Source: Aliidiomarina minuta (GTDB taxonomy: Bacteria > Pseudomonadota > Gammaproteobacteria > Enterobacterales > Alteromonadaceae). From it: DNA of 64,000 nucleotides. The notes beneath the pieces are model-generated. The model was not told where the DNA came from, ran no database searches, and saw only the letters and a list, made by a program, of their open reading frames with translations. The stretch's first letter is position 1; every line of letters starts with the position of its first letter. This document shows, piece after piece, positions 18,237 through 27,759 of the stretch. The position numbers and the translations under genes are program-made. Where the stretch lies: assembly GCF_003987145.1 (NCBI RefSeq), contig NZ_PIPL01000001.1, positions 1,612,001 through 1,676,000 of the forward strand, read 5' to 3'.

Positions 18237-19277
18237 GTGAACGCTATGACTCAACAGGATTCACAGATAGAAAAGCTGGTGCAGAATCTACTGGAAAGCT
18301 GCCTGAGCAAGGGCTCTTCTGACTTGCATATTGAACCTGAACCCGGCGGTTATCGCTGCCGGGCACGCACGCTCGGTCGCCTGCACTGTATACAAAACCT
18401 GACCACCATGCTGGCGCCACGGGTGATCGCTCATATTAAGGTGCAGGCCAAACTGGACATTACCGAGCGCCGGTTACCCCAGGACGGCCGCTGCCGTTTT
18501 AACTTAACCCGTCAGACGCTGGATTGCCGCGTGAGTACTTTGCCAGCGCTTGGTGGTGAAAAGCTGGTGTTACGTATATTAAGTCAGCAGGCAGATAACA
18601 CGCAGCTTGCAGGTACTGGCATGTTGCCGGCGCAGCAGTTGCAGGTGCAATCTGCTTTGCAACGCAAAGAAGGTCTGATCTTAACCACCGGCCCGACTGG
18701 CAGCGGCAAAACACAAACCCTGTATACCCTGTTGCAACAACTCAACGACGAGCAACGCAATATCAGTACTGTGGAAGATCCGGTGGAAGTGGATCTGGCC
18801 GGTATTAATCAGGTATCGGTACAGCCGGTACTGGGTTTTACCTTTGCCCATGCGTTACGGGCATTAATGCGCCAGGATCCGGATATTATTATGGTCGGCG
18901 AAATCCGCGATCAGGAAACCGCCAGCATTGCCTGTCAGGCGGCTCAAACCGGGCATTTAGTACTGGCTACTTTGCATGCTGCCAGTCCGCTGAACGCTAT
19001 TATCCGCCTTCAGCAATTGGGCATTGATGGTTATCAGCTCGCTGCCTGCCTGGTGCTGCTCATGAACCAGCGTTTAGTTACCGTCTCTGCCACCCACCGT
19101 ATGGGTGTTTACGAACTGGTCAGTATGCAACACACACTGCAGATGGCTTTACTGGCAAACCCCAACCAGGCGCATTACTGGGAACATGTCGCCGAAGCCG
19201 CAAAGGCCGATATTAGTTTGTCTGCCGCAACTGAGCATCATTTAAAGGAGCCCAGTAATGCGACGCCGGTTAGCTAG
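18237..19277 (+). CDS. pilB: Type IV pilus assembly ATPase, shortened PilB
   Basis: Cytoplasmic ATPase of the GspE/PilB family that powers pilus extension. Walker A is GPTGSGKT, Walker B region DPDIIMVGEIRD, and the His box TLHA is present. I start it at GTG 18237, seven bases after GGGAG and three bases after the pilA stop; ATG 18246 is the alternative. At about 346 residues it is much shorter than usual PilB (about 560): the N-terminal regulatory domain is missing, and where PilB has a four-cysteine zinc subdomain this protein passes directly from NQRLVTVS to GVYELVSM. No frameshift is visible, so it seems a naturally reduced form. It overlaps pilC by 20 bases. Confidence 0.88.
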   Translation: MNAMTQQDSQIEKLVQNLLESCLSKGSSDLHIEPEPGGYRCRARTLGRLHCIQNLTTMLAPRVIAHIKVQAKLDITERRLPQDGRCRFNLTRQTLDCRVSTLPALGGEKLVLRILSQQADNTQLAGTGMLPAQQLQVQSALQRKEGLILTTGPTGSGKTQTLYTLLQQLNDEQRNISTVEDPVEVDLAGINQVSVQPVLGFTFAHALRALMRQDPDIIMVGEIRDQETASIACQAAQTGHLVLATLHAASPLNAIIRLQQLGIDGYQLAACLVLLMNQRLVTVSATHRMGVYELVSMQHTLQMALLANPNQAHYWEHVAEAAKADISLSAATEHHLKEPSNATPVS

Positions 19278-20460
19278 CTGGCGCTGGCAGGGGCTCAATA
19301 AACAGGGGCTGCGGGTTTCCGGCATTGCTTTTTTGCCACCACCGGCACTGCGCATGCAGCTTTGGCAACAGGAAATACAACTGATCCGGGTTCGCCATCA
19401 GAGCCAAGGTTCATTAAGCAAGACCCAGCGCCGCCGCTGGCAGCAACAGTTTACCCATGACTGGCTGGCCTTGCTAAAAGCGGGCATACCCCAACTGGAC
19501 GCCTTACACATACTGCAACGCCAGGCCGCGCATGCGCAGCAACATCAGTATCTGAGCCAGTTGATCAGCTCGCTTCAGGCAGGCCATGATCTGGCAACCA
19601 GTTTGCAAAATTGCAGCGCTGAATTTAGCCAGCAGTATTGCCGGTTAGTGGCGGTGGGCGAGCAAAGTGGTCAGTTGCCGCAGGTTTTACAGCGTCTGGA
19701 AGCGCAATTTATAGCAACTGAAGCACAACGCAAAAAACTGCGTAAAGCCATTAGTTATCCTTTACTGGTACTGGCGGTTTCGCTTCTGGTCTTTATCGCC
19801 ATGCTGTATCTGGTCGTTCCCCAGTTCGCCAGTCTTTATCAGCAACTGCAGGTTGCAGTGCCGAACAGCACTCAGCGTCTATTGGATATAGCGAGCTGGT
19901 TACGCCAACCGCACAGCGCTTTGTTTTTTATTCCGCTGTTATTCGGTTGGCCAGTATGGCTGATTTTACGCCGGCTCAGCCAGCAGCATACGAGGGTTAT
20001 TCGCCTGCTGTACCAGATACCACTGCTTGGTAAACATTTACGTCAGTCGCGTTTATTGCAGGATATCAGCACCTTATGCCTGGCTTACCGCAGTAGCATT
20101 CCCCTTACCGAGGCCTGCATGTTAACTGCGCAAAGTAGCAACGATGCCTGTTTTGCTCAGTTATGGCGCGCCTGTGCCCGTCTGCTCGGCCAGGGCAGCA
20201 GCTTGCATGAAGCGCTGCAGCAAGACCAGCTGGTGGATGCGGCTTATATACAAAACCTGGCACTGGGCGAACAAAGTGGCCGTCTGCAACAGCAGCTGGA
20301 TTTTGTGATTCAGCATCTGCAACAACAACTGGACGATGCTCATGCGAGGTTGATGGCCATGCTGGAACCTGCCTTTCTACTGTTCACTGGCGCCATGACC
20401 GCCGCTTTATTAATGGCTCTTTACCTTCCGCTCTTCCAGCTCGGCCAGTTAGTAAGTTAA
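19258..20460 (+). CDS. pilC: Type IV pilus inner membrane platform protein
   Basis: A 400-residue GspF-family platform protein on which the pilus ATPase acts. Two homologous GspF domains are visible (about 65-190 and 265-390), each ending in hydrophobic segments; membrane stretches lie near 167-190, 220-236 and 370-392. The repeated phrase GEQSGQLPQ and GEQSGRLQQ marks the equivalent point in both halves. AAAGGAG precedes the start, which lies inside the end of pilB, so the two are translationally coupled. Confidence 0.93.
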   Translation: MRRRLASWRWQGLNKQGLRVSGIAFLPPPALRMQLWQQEIQLIRVRHQSQGSLSKTQRRRWQQQFTHDWLALLKAGIPQLDALHILQRQAAHAQQHQYLSQLISSLQAGHDLATSLQNCSAEFSQQYCRLVAVGEQSGQLPQVLQRLEAQFIATEAQRKKLRKAISYPLLVLAVSLLVFIAMLYLVVPQFASLYQQLQVAVPNSTQRLLDIASWLRQPHSALFFIPLLFGWPVWLILRRLSQQHTRVIRLLYQIPLLGKHLRQSRLLQDISTLCLAYRSSIPLTEACMLTAQSSNDACFAQLWRACARLLGQGSSLHEALQQDQLVDAAYIQNLALGEQSGRLQQQLDFVIQHLQQQLDDAHARLMAMLEPAFLLFTGAMTAALLMALYLPLFQLGQLVS

Positions 20461-20489
20461 ACTAGCCGCCTCATACTAAGGAGAATAAC

Positions 20490-21353
20490 GTGGCAGACCT
20501 GTTAATACAGTCCCCTATCTGGAGTTTTGTGCTGGCTGCATTGCTAGGCCTTATTCTGGGTAGTTTTTTTAACGTCGTGATTGCGCGTCTGCCACGCATG
20601 ATGGAATTGCAGTGGCAACGGGAAAGCGCCGAAGCTGCCGGTCATCCTGTGCCCGCAACGGAACCCTTTAACCTGGCGGTGCCACGCTCCCACTGTCCGT
20701 CTTGTAAAGCTACAGTTGCAGGTTATGACAATATTCCGGTACTCAGCTGGTTGCTGTTACGCGGCCGTTGCCGGCACTGCAAAACCCCGATCAGTGCTTT
20801 GTATCCGTTAGTCGAAATAGTCTCTGCGCTGATCCCTGTGTTCTGCCTGGCATTTTTTGGTATCAATTCGCTGGCCCTGGCCTACAGCCTGCTGCTCTGG
20901 TTTTTACTGGTACTCAGCGTCATTGATCTCAAGCAGATGTTATTACCCGACCAATTAACCCTGCCTTTGCTCTGGCTGGGCTTACTGGGGTCCATCACGG
21001 TGCTGCCCCTGTCTGCACAGGACGCTATTATTGGTGCGGTCGCGGGTTATCTGTTTTTATGGGCGCTGTACTGGTTATTTAAACTTCTGACAGGCAAAGA
21101 AGGCATGGGGTACGGCGACTTTAAACTGCTTGCTGCTTTAGGTGCCTGGCTGGGCTGGCAACAATTGCCACTGATCCTGCTATTGGCTTCAGCAGCCGGC
21201 GCTGTTATTGGCGGCACGCTACTGCTCATGAAGAAACATCAACAAGGCATACCCATTCCGTTTGGTCCTTTCCTGGTCATCGGTGCCGTGATTGCCTTGC
21301 TTTTCGGTGAGCAGATTTACCTCTGGTACTGGCAATGGGCGGGGTTAGTATGA
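20490..21353 (+). CDS. pilD: Prepilin peptidase and N-methyltransferase
   Basis: Bifunctional inner membrane aspartic peptidase that cleaves prepilin leaders and methylates the new N-terminus. The start is GTG 20490 after AAGGAG. The N-terminal cytoplasmic loop carries the paired cysteines CPSC and CRHC of the zinc-binding methyltransferase part; the two catalytic aspartates are in VIDLKQ and in the GYGDFK motif. About eight membrane segments. Its stop overlaps the coaE start (ATGA). It should process PilA and other pseudopilins of this cell. Confidence 0.96.
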   Translation: MADLLIQSPIWSFVLAALLGLILGSFFNVVIARLPRMMELQWQRESAEAAGHPVPATEPFNLAVPRSHCPSCKATVAGYDNIPVLSWLLLRGRCRHCKTPISALYPLVEIVSALIPVFCLAFFGINSLALAYSLLLWFLLVLSVIDLKQMLLPDQLTLPLLWLGLLGSITVLPLSAQDAIIGAVAGYLFLWALYWLFKLLTGKEGMGYGDFKLLAALGAWLGWQQLPLILLLASAAGAVIGGTLLLMKKHQQGIPIPFGPFLVIGAVIALLFGEQIYLWYWQWAGLV

Positions 21354-21949
21354 CTTACATAGTGGGCGTAACTGGCGGTATTGGCAGTGGTAAAACCACG
21401 GTCACAGACCGCTTTGCCAGCCATGGTATCGAGGTGATAGATGCCGATGTGATCGCCCGTGAGGTCGTCGCACCGGGCAGCGATGCTTTAAAGCAAATTG
21501 CTGAGTATTTTGGGCCCGAGGTCATACTGCCCGACGGCGCTTTAAACCGCGCTCAATTGCGCAGCCTGGTATTTGCCGATAGTGACAAAAAAGAATGGCT
21601 CAATCAGCTACTGCATCCCCTTATCCGCCACAGAATCGAAGACGCCCTGCAAGCCGCACGCTCTGACTACTGCATTCTGGTGGCTCCTTTGTTGCTGGAG
21701 AATCAGCTTCAGGCGCTGGTGGACCGGGTGCTGGTGGTTGATGTTGCGGAAGAGACTCAGATTGAACGAACCACGCGCCGGGACAATAACTCCCGTGAGC
21801 AGGTAGCGGCCATTATTGATGCGCAGATAACTCGTGAAGAGCGGCTGGCGGCAGCGGATGACTGCATTAATAATGAATTACCTTTGCCTGAAGTGTATGA
21901 TCAGGTAGACGCGCTGCATCAGCAGTATCTGAAACTGGCTAAACGATAG
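21350..21949 (+). CDS. coaE: Dephospho-CoA kinase
   Basis: Phosphorylates the 3' hydroxyl of dephospho-CoA, the last step of coenzyme A synthesis. The P-loop is GGIGSGKTT; DADVIAREVV follows as in the family, and RRDNNSREQ is the adenine-side block. The start is placed at ATG 21350, overlapping the pilD stop, because MTYIVGVTGG matches homologues; an upstream GTG-type start adds only five residues. Length 199 is normal. Confidence 0.96.
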   Translation: MTYIVGVTGGIGSGKTTVTDRFASHGIEVIDADVIAREVVAPGSDALKQIAEYFGPEVILPDGALNRAQLRSLVFADSDKKEWLNQLLHPLIRHRIEDALQAARSDYCILVAPLLLENQLQALVDRVLVVDVAEETQIERTTRRDNNSREQVAAIIDAQITREERLAAADDCINNELPLPEVYDQVDALHQQYLKLAKR

Positions 21950-21966
21950 AGACCCAAGTTGTAGTT

Positions 21967-22167
21967 ATGGATAAGAATATTACAGTACGTTGCCCCACCT
22001 GCCAGAAACCTGTGGCCTGGAAGCAAAGCTCAGCTTTTCGTCCGTTCTGCAGCGAGCGCTGTCGACTGATTGATCTCGGCGAGTGGGCAAATGAAGAGAA
22101 AGTTATTCCAGGACCCGAATTACCTGGTGCGGTAAATCCGGATGCGGATAAAGAAGACGAGTATTAA
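21967..22167 (+). CDS. yacG: DNA gyrase inhibitor YacG, zinc protein
   Basis: A 66-residue zinc-finger protein. The four ligands are in CPTC and FCSERC, followed by the conserved LIDLGEWANE. In E. coli YacG binds gyrase subunit GyrB and blocks DNA binding. It follows coaE by 17 bases as in most relatives and its stop overlaps by four bases the stop of mutT on the opposite strand. Confidence 0.95.
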   Translation: MDKNITVRCPTCQKPVAWKQSSAFRPFCSERCRLIDLGEWANEEKVIPGPELPGAVNPDADKEDEY

Positions 22168-22568
22168 GCGGGTTCATCCAGCAAACGCTGGATGATAGCT
22201 TCATTGGCTGCCGGAAAACTATAAGCTGTCAGTTGATGCCTGGGTACCCAGCGCCATTCCTGCCCTTCACGGCCATCTGCCTGGCCTTTGAAGACAGTCA
22301 CATGCCAGACATCTAAACGGACGCGTTTGTCCGGGTAAGCATGTTCTATCACGGTCATAGGTGCGGCATGCACCACTTCGATATTAACTTCTTCCAGTAA
22401 CTCTCTGGCCAAAGCCTGTTGTGCGTTTTCACCACCCTCAACTTTGCCGCCAGGAAATTCCCAGTGCCCGCCCTGATGCTGATGCGCAGCCCGGCGGCTG
22501 ATAAGAAGCTCGCCCTGGGTGTTTTCAATCACACCCACGGCGACATGCACGGTATCGGGGTTACTCAT
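22164..22568 (-). CDS. mutT: 8-oxo-dGTP diphosphatase
   Basis: Nudix hydrolase that removes oxidised guanine nucleotides from the pool. The Nudix box is GGKVEGGENAQQAL followed by ARELLEEVNI: the catalytic REUxEE glutamates are intact, but the usual glycine after EEV is asparagine. HWEFPGGK, the substrate-side strand, is conserved. Length 134 is typical for MutT. It lies three bases after the secA stop and shares an operon with it, as in many gammaproteobacteria. Confidence 0.92.
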   Translation of the reverse strand: MSNPDTVHVAVGVIENTQGELLISRRAAHQHQGGHWEFPGGKVEGGENAQQALARELLEEVNIEVVHAAPMTVIEHAYPDKRVRLDVWHVTVFKGQADGREGQEWRWVPRHQLTAYSFPAANEAIIQRLLDEPA

Positions 22569-22571
22569 AAC

Positions 22572-25304
22572 TTAACTAAGTTTGCCGTGACAATGCTTAT
22601 ACTTTTTGCCCGAGCCACAAGGGCAAGGGTCATTACGGCCAACTTTCTGCCCGTCACGGACTACTGGTTGGCCGGTCGGGGCGCCAGCCGGTAGCGGTTT
22701 CTCGGCACCACTTGCCGGTGCACTTTCATGCTGGTACTCACGTGGCGTCGATTCTGACTTACGGCGTTGTGCTTCAACCGCTTCGACATCTTCTTCGGCG
22801 CGAACCTGAACTTTGCTCAGCACTTTAATGACATCTACTTTCAGCGCTTCGAGCATATCCATAAACAGGGCATAGGCTTCGCGCTTGTATTCCTGTTTCG
22901 GGTTCTTCTGTGCATAACCGCGCAAATGAATACCCTGACGCAGGTGGTCCATAGCCGCCAGATGTTCTTTCCAGTGCTGATCCAGGCTTTGCAGCATAAT
23001 CGCTTTCTCGAACTGGCGTAATACCTTTTCGCCCACCCGCTCTTCTTTTTCTTTGTACGCCTTGTTGGCCTCTTCCAGAATACGCTCACGCAGTATTTCT
23101 TCATACAGCTTGTCGTCTTCATCCAGCCATTGCTGAATCGGCAGCTCAAGGTTAAAGTCCGCCCGCAGACGTTCTTCTAATCCTTTAATGTTCCACATTT
23201 CTTCCAGCGATTCAGGCGGTATGTATTCGCTCATCATAGCGCTGAACACGTCTTCACGAATAACCTCGATGGTTTCGTTAATATCGCCTTCATCCAGTAG
23301 TTCATTACGCTGCTCATACACCACTTTACGCTGGTCATTGGCAACGTCATCGAATTCCAGCAATTGCTTACGGATATCGAAGTTACGCGCCTCAACCTTA
23401 CGCTGGGCATTTTCGATAGCACGGGTTACCCAAGGGTGTTCGATGGCTTCACCTTCTTTCATGCCCAGACGTTTCATCATACTGGTCATACGTTCAGAGG
23501 CGAAAATGCGCATCAGGCTGTCTTCCAGCGACAGATAAAAGCGCGAAGAACCCGGGTCACCCTGACGACCGGAACGACCGCGCAGCTGGTTATCAATACG
23601 CCGTGACTCGTGACGTTCAGTACCTATAATGTGCAGGCCACCGGCTTCGATCACTTCATCATGGCGCTTCTGCCAGGCTTCTTCAGCTTTCTTAACAGTT
23701 TCTTCATCGGCATCTTCCAGCTTTTCCAGCTCTGCCTGCCAATTACCACCGAGCACGATATCGGTACCGCGTCCTGCCATGTTGGTTGCTATGGTCACGG
23801 CACCCGCTTTACCAGCCTGGGCGATGATTTCAGCTTCCTGAGCATGGAATTTTGCATTCAGCACTTTGTGGTCGATTTTTTCTTTTTTCAATAAGCGCGA
23901 AACCAGTTCCGAGGTTTCTATCGAGCTGGTTCCCACCAATACCGGGCGCTTCTGCTCCTGGCATTCACGAATATCTTCCACTATGGCGGCATACTTCTCT
24001 TCGCCGGTTAAGAAGATGAGATCCGGGCGATCTTCACGCACCATAGGTTTATTGGTCGGTACTATGACGGTTTCCAGGCCATAAATAGACTGAAACTCAA
24101 AAGCTTCGGTATCTGCAGTACCTGTCATGCCCGCCAGTTTTTCGTATAAACGGAAAAAGTTCTGGAAAGTAATAGAAGCCAGCGTCTGATTTTCATTCTG
24201 AATATTAACGCCTTCTTTGGCTTCTACCGCCTGATGCAAGCCTTCCGACCAGCGGCGGCCTTCCATCGTACGGCCCGTGTGTTCATCAACGATGACCACC
24301 TGACCTTCTTTGATAATGTAGTCAACGTCACGCTGATACAGATGATGCGCTCGCAACGCTGCGTTTACGTGGTGTAACAGGGTAATATTACCTGCTGAAT
24401 ATAAAGACTCATCTTCTTCCAGCATGCCCTGTTCTTTCAATAATTCTTCTACGTGTTCCTGGCCATGTTCAGTCAGGTGCAGCTGGCGGGCTTTTTCGTC
24501 AATGGTGTAATCGCCCACGTCTTCGTCGCTCGCACCTTCTTCGCCATCTTCATTTAGCTGGCGTTTAAGCAACGGCACGACCTCATTCATTTTCTTATAC
24601 ATCGCCGAGCCGTCTTCAGCAGCGCCGGATATAATTAACGGGGTACGTGCTTCATCGATAAGAATCGAATCCACTTCATCGACAATGGCGAAATAAAGCT
24701 CACGCTGTACGCGATCATTCGGACTGAACGCCATGTTGTCGCGCAGGTAGTCAAAACCAAACTCATTATTGGTACCGTAAAGCAGATCCGCTGCGTAGGC
24801 ATCTTTCTTTTCGGTCGGTGACATGCCCGCAACGTTGCAGGCTACCGTCATATCAAGGAATTCAAATAACGGACGATTCCACTCGGCATCACGGCTCGCC
24901 AGGTAATCGTTGACCGTTATTATATGCACGCCTTTGCCTGTCAGAGCATTCAGATAAGCAGGCAGGGTCGCGGTTAAGGTTTTACCTTCACCGGTGCGCA
25001 TTTCAGCAATCTTGTTGTCATTCAGAATCATGCCGCCAATTAACTGTACGTCAAAATGGCGCATTTTGAAGACGCGTTTACTGGCTTCACGAACGGTAGC
25101 AAAAGCTTCCGGAATCAGTGCTTCAAGTTTCTCGCCGTCCGCCAGACGCTTTTTAAACTCAGCGGTTTTTTGCTTTAGCTGGTCATCACTAAACGACTCA
25201 TATTCACTTTCCAGGTCACTTACTTTATTCGCTACCTTGCTTAACCCGCGAATAAGACGATCATTGCGGCTACCAAACATTCGCTTAAATAAACTACCAA
25301 TCAT
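22572..25304 (-). CDS. secA: Preprotein translocase ATPase SecA
   Basis: Motor ATPase that drives secretory proteins through SecYEG. The 910 residues cover the full length. Walker A is MRTGEGKT in the DEAD-type first nucleotide domain, DEVDSILIDEARTPL (Walker B and after) follows, and the second nucleotide domain has GRGTDIVLGG and RGRSGRQGDPG. The C-terminus has the SecB/lipid-binding zinc tail CPCGSGKKYKHCHG after a low-complexity linker. It is separated from the upstream peptidase gene by a strong terminator and so should have its own promoter in the 95-base gap. Confidence 0.98.
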   Translation of the reverse strand: MIGSLFKRMFGSRNDRLIRGLSKVANKVSDLESEYESFSDDQLKQKTAEFKKRLADGEKLEALIPEAFATVREASKRVFKMRHFDVQLIGGMILNDNKIAEMRTGEGKTLTATLPAYLNALTGKGVHIITVNDYLASRDAEWNRPLFEFLDMTVACNVAGMSPTEKKDAYAADLLYGTNNEFGFDYLRDNMAFSPNDRVQRELYFAIVDEVDSILIDEARTPLIISGAAEDGSAMYKKMNEVVPLLKRQLNEDGEEGASDEDVGDYTIDEKARQLHLTEHGQEHVEELLKEQGMLEEDESLYSAGNITLLHHVNAALRAHHLYQRDVDYIIKEGQVVIVDEHTGRTMEGRRWSEGLHQAVEAKEGVNIQNENQTLASITFQNFFRLYEKLAGMTGTADTEAFEFQSIYGLETVIVPTNKPMVREDRPDLIFLTGEEKYAAIVEDIRECQEQKRPVLVGTSSIETSELVSRLLKKEKIDHKVLNAKFHAQEAEIIAQAGKAGAVTIATNMAGRGTDIVLGGNWQAELEKLEDADEETVKKAEEAWQKRHDEVIEAGGLHIIGTERHESRRIDNQLRGRSGRQGDPGSSRFYLSLEDSLMRIFASERMTSMMKRLGMKEGEAIEHPWVTRAIENAQRKVEARNFDIRKQLLEFDDVANDQRKVVYEQRNELLDEGDINETIEVIREDVFSAMMSEYIPPESLEEMWNIKGLEERLRADFNLELPIQQWLDEDDKLYEEILRERILEEANKAYKEKEERVGEKVLRQFEKAIMLQSLDQHWKEHLAAMDHLRQGIHLRGYAQKNPKQEYKREAYALFMDMLEALKVDVIKVLSKVQVRAEEDVEAVEAQRRKSESTPREYQHESAPASGAEKPLPAGAPTGQPVVRDGQKVGRNDPCPCGSGKKYKHCHGKLS

Positions 25305-25344
25305 GAGCTTTTATTAATCCTAAACGTTCAAAAATAATTATCAG

Positions 25345-25376
25345 AACAAAACAAAGCGGCACCTACCTGGTGCCGC
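25345..25376 (-). terminator. Terminator after the M23 peptidase gene
   Basis: On the minus strand GCGGCACC and GGTGCCGC pair perfectly around a five-base loop, followed by TTTGTTTTGTT. It separates the peptidase gene from secA. Confidence 0.85.
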
Positions 25377-25399
25377 CGCACGCCTATAGTTAGCGCCTA

Positions 25400-26326
25400 C
25401 TAACGTTCTGCGCGACGATTTACGTATTCTCTCGGGTCTACATGCTTCCCGTTGCGTAAGACCTCGTAATGTACGTGAGGACCTGTAGAACGCCCCAGGG
25501 TACCTACTTCCGCAATTTTCTGGCCACGGGTAACCACGTCCCCTACATCAACATCAATGCTACGCATATGCGCATAGCGGGTCCGTAAACCTGCACCGTG
25601 GTCAATTTCAACAAGCTTACCATAGCCAGCACGACGACCGGCAAAAGTAACTATTCCCGCACCCGTTGATATGATTGGGTTGCCCTCTGCGCTTGCAAAA
25701 TCCACACCCCGATGCATGCGCGGATTGCCATTGAAAGGGTCCTTACGAATGCCATACTGCGATGATAACCAGCCACTGGTTATCGGACGACCCGCAATAT
25801 GTCGTTCATCTTCTATATGGTGATTGATCATAACAGACTCAAGGAGGCGCAACTGTTTTTGTTTATCTGCCAGCTCGCCTAACATGCGATCCAGGTCACC
25901 TAGTACCTGATGGTCAGTTACCGTAGGCCACTCGCTGGCAGTTACTTCAGGTCCGCCTAATGGCATCGGCTGATTGAAATTGAATTCATCCTGGTCAATT
26001 TGAGCGACATCCGCTAGACGCTGACCCAGCGCTTCCAAACGTAATAACTGCGCCTGCATTTCGCCTACTTTCATGGTCATGGCCGTCAATTCACGCTGCG
26101 TATTCTTGCGCACTTCTTTGACCGCCTCACTCTGCATGGCAAGGTTGCGTTGTTCATCAGTAATACGACTCTGAGCTACCTGGCTATCTATTCCCCGGTA
26201 TTGCCAGGGCTGTTGATAACTAATCACAAGGAACGCAGTGATGCCGGCCAGGGTTAATAACCGCCGCCGCGTAAAACGCAAACCAAACTTAATTTTCCGA
26301 CCACGGTAAATAATTGATAAACTCAT
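25400..26326 (-). CDS. Membrane-anchored M23 (LytM-type) peptidase
   Basis: A 308-residue protein with a positive N-terminus, one membrane segment (about 25-37), a periplasmic coiled-coil region (about 50-110) and a C-terminal M23 domain. Zinc-binding residues are seen in MHRGVDFA and in GPHVHYE, so unlike EnvC or NlpD the domain looks catalytically competent. M23 enzymes cut peptide cross-links in peptidoglycan. It lies between secA and lpxC and is divergent from dciA, a common position in this order. Confidence 0.9.
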   Translation of the reverse strand: MSLSIIYRGRKIKFGLRFTRRRLLTLAGITAFLVISYQQPWQYRGIDSQVAQSRITDEQRNLAMQSEAVKEVRKNTQRELTAMTMKVGEMQAQLLRLEALGQRLADVAQIDQDEFNFNQPMPLGGPEVTASEWPTVTDHQVLGDLDRMLGELADKQKQLRLLESVMINHHIEDERHIAGRPITSGWLSSQYGIRKDPFNGNPRMHRGVDFASAEGNPIISTGAGIVTFAGRRAGYGKLVEIDHGAGLRTRYAHMRSIDVDVGDVVTRGQKIAEVGTLGRSTGPHVHYEVLRNGKHVDPREYVNRRAER

Positions 26327-26358
26327 GTGACTACTCGTATTAAAACTGCAAATTAATT

Positions 26359-26691
26359 ATGGTACGTCGTTCGGCAAAAAATATTCGTCAGCTACTGCAA
26401 CAAAGCCATATTGGCGGTTTGCAGCAACGCACAGAACAGTTTGAGCTCTGGCAACGTCTGTGGCAGGAATGCGTACCTGCCGAACTGGCACGTCACTGCC
26501 GTTGTACTGCGGTGCACAGCGGAAGCCTGAAGATCTCAGTTTCCAGTGCAATATGGACGCCGCGTTTACGAATGCTGGAGACCCATATTATTGATTATTT
26601 CAATCAATTTCTAGAACAACCTGTCATGCGATGCGAAATTAAAGTAGAACCCAGTCTACATCAGGCCGCCAGCAAAAAGCTGAACCGCTAA
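26359..26691 (+). CDS. dciA: DciA-type replicative helicase loader (DUF721)
   Basis: A 110-residue protein of the DUF721/DciA family, shown to be the ancestral loader of DnaB helicase in bacteria that lack DnaC. The family block is the stretch with SGSLKISVSSAIW followed by TPRLRMLETHII, which forms the KH-like core. It is the only plus-strand gene between secA and rsmI apart from the GGDEF/EAL gene, and it converges on lpxC with a bidirectional terminator between them. Its presence agrees with a non-enteric gammaproteobacterium. Confidence 0.88.
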   Translation: MVRRSAKNIRQLLQQSHIGGLQQRTEQFELWQRLWQECVPAELARHCRCTAVHSGSLKISVSSAIWTPRLRMLETHIIDYFNQFLEQPVMRCEIKVEPSLHQAASKKLNR

Positions 26692-26696
26692 AATGC

Positions 26697-26731
26697 GAAA
26701 AGCGGCGCCTTATTCAGGCACCGCTTTTTTA
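26697..26731. terminator. Bidirectional terminator between dciA and lpxC
   Basis: AAAAGCGGCGCCT and AGGCACCGCTTTT form a long stem with one mismatch around TATTC, with A and T runs at both sides. It serves the convergent ends of dciA and lpxC. Confidence 0.88.
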
Positions 26732-26745
26732 ACTTCAAAATATCA

Positions 26746-27660
26746 TCATGCCAGAGCTGGCTGCAGGTAATTAATTGGAGATTCCACCAGCTCTTCTTCG
26801 AAGGTCGTAAACTCCCAGGCTTCGGCGTTATTCATTAATGCCACCAACAACTGGTTATTCAGTGCATGACCTGATTTATAGGCCCTTAAATGACCCAGAA
26901 TGCTATGTCCGCCCATATACAGGTCGCCCACCGCATCGAGAATTTTATGCTTCACGAACTCGTCGTTGTAGCGCAGACCATCACCGTTCAGTACGCGGAA
27001 TTCATCCAATACCACCGCATTATCAAAGCTACCGCCTAAGGCCAGGTTATTAGCGCGCAAGGTTTCAATATCTTTCATGAAACCAAAAGTACGGGCGCGG
27101 CTAATGTCTTTGATAAAGTTCTGGCTGCTGAAGTCCATGGATACAACCTGATTACTATCAGCAATCGCCGGATGGTCAAAGTCGATAGCGAAATCGATGC
27201 GGAATCCATTATGGGGTAACAACTCCGCCCACTTTTCGCCATCTTCTACGCGTATTGGTTTTTTCACGCGAACAAACTTTTTCGGTAACATCTGCTCCTG
27301 AACGCCAGCTGTCTGCAGCAGATACACAAAAGGATGCGAGCTACCATCCATGATCGGTATCTCATGCGAATCCACTTCTACGATCAGATTATCAATACCC
27401 ATGCCAGCCACGGCTGCCAACAGGTGTTCAACCGTAGATACGCGAACATTCTGCTCGTTAATCAGACAGGTACACATGCGTGTATCTTTAACCAGCTCAG
27501 GAGACGCTTTAATCTCCACCACTGGATTCAGATCGACACGACGGAACAATATGCCAGAGTTTGCCGCTGCTGGACGCAACGTCAAGTTGACTTTGTTACC
27601 CTTGTGCAAGCCTACACCCGTAGTGGATATAGCCTGCTGAATTGTACGTTGTCTAATCAT
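26746..27660 (-). CDS. lpxC: UDP-3-O-acyl-N-acetylglucosamine deacetylase
   Basis: Zinc deacetylase for the committed step of lipid A synthesis. Zinc-site histidines are in STVEHLLAA and KHKILDAVGDL, with the catalytic block GGHSILGH after it. Length 304 is usual. It is the last gene of the division cluster but has its own strong promoter in the 99 bases after ftsZ. It ends against a bidirectional terminator. Confidence 0.98.
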   Translation of the reverse strand: MIRQRTIQQAISTTGVGLHKGNKVNLTLRPAAANSGILFRRVDLNPVVEIKASPELVKDTRMCTCLINEQNVRVSTVEHLLAAVAGMGIDNLIVEVDSHEIPIMDGSSHPFVYLLQTAGVQEQMLPKKFVRVKKPIRVEDGEKWAELLPHNGFRIDFAIDFDHPAIADSNQVVSMDFSSQNFIKDISRARTFGFMKDIETLRANNLALGGSFDNAVVLDEFRVLNGDGLRYNDEFVKHKILDAVGDLYMGGHSILGHLRAYKSGHALNNQLLVALMNNAEAWEFTTFEEELVESPINYLQPALA

Positions 27661-27713
27661 ACGAACCTCGCATTATCTGCCATCCTGGCCCGCCCAATAA
27701 AAAGCGGCCGAAA

Positions 27714-27742
27714 ACTATAACAAACATTAAAGTTTTCGTCAA
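27714..27742 (-). promoter_or_regulatory. Promoter of lpxC
   Basis: TTGACG and TATAGT with a 17-base spacer on the minus strand, about 55 bases before the lpxC start codon. Both hexamers match sigma70 consensus at five of six and four to five of six positions. Confidence 0.8.
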
Positions 27743-27759
27743 GCCATAAGCTTCGACTT

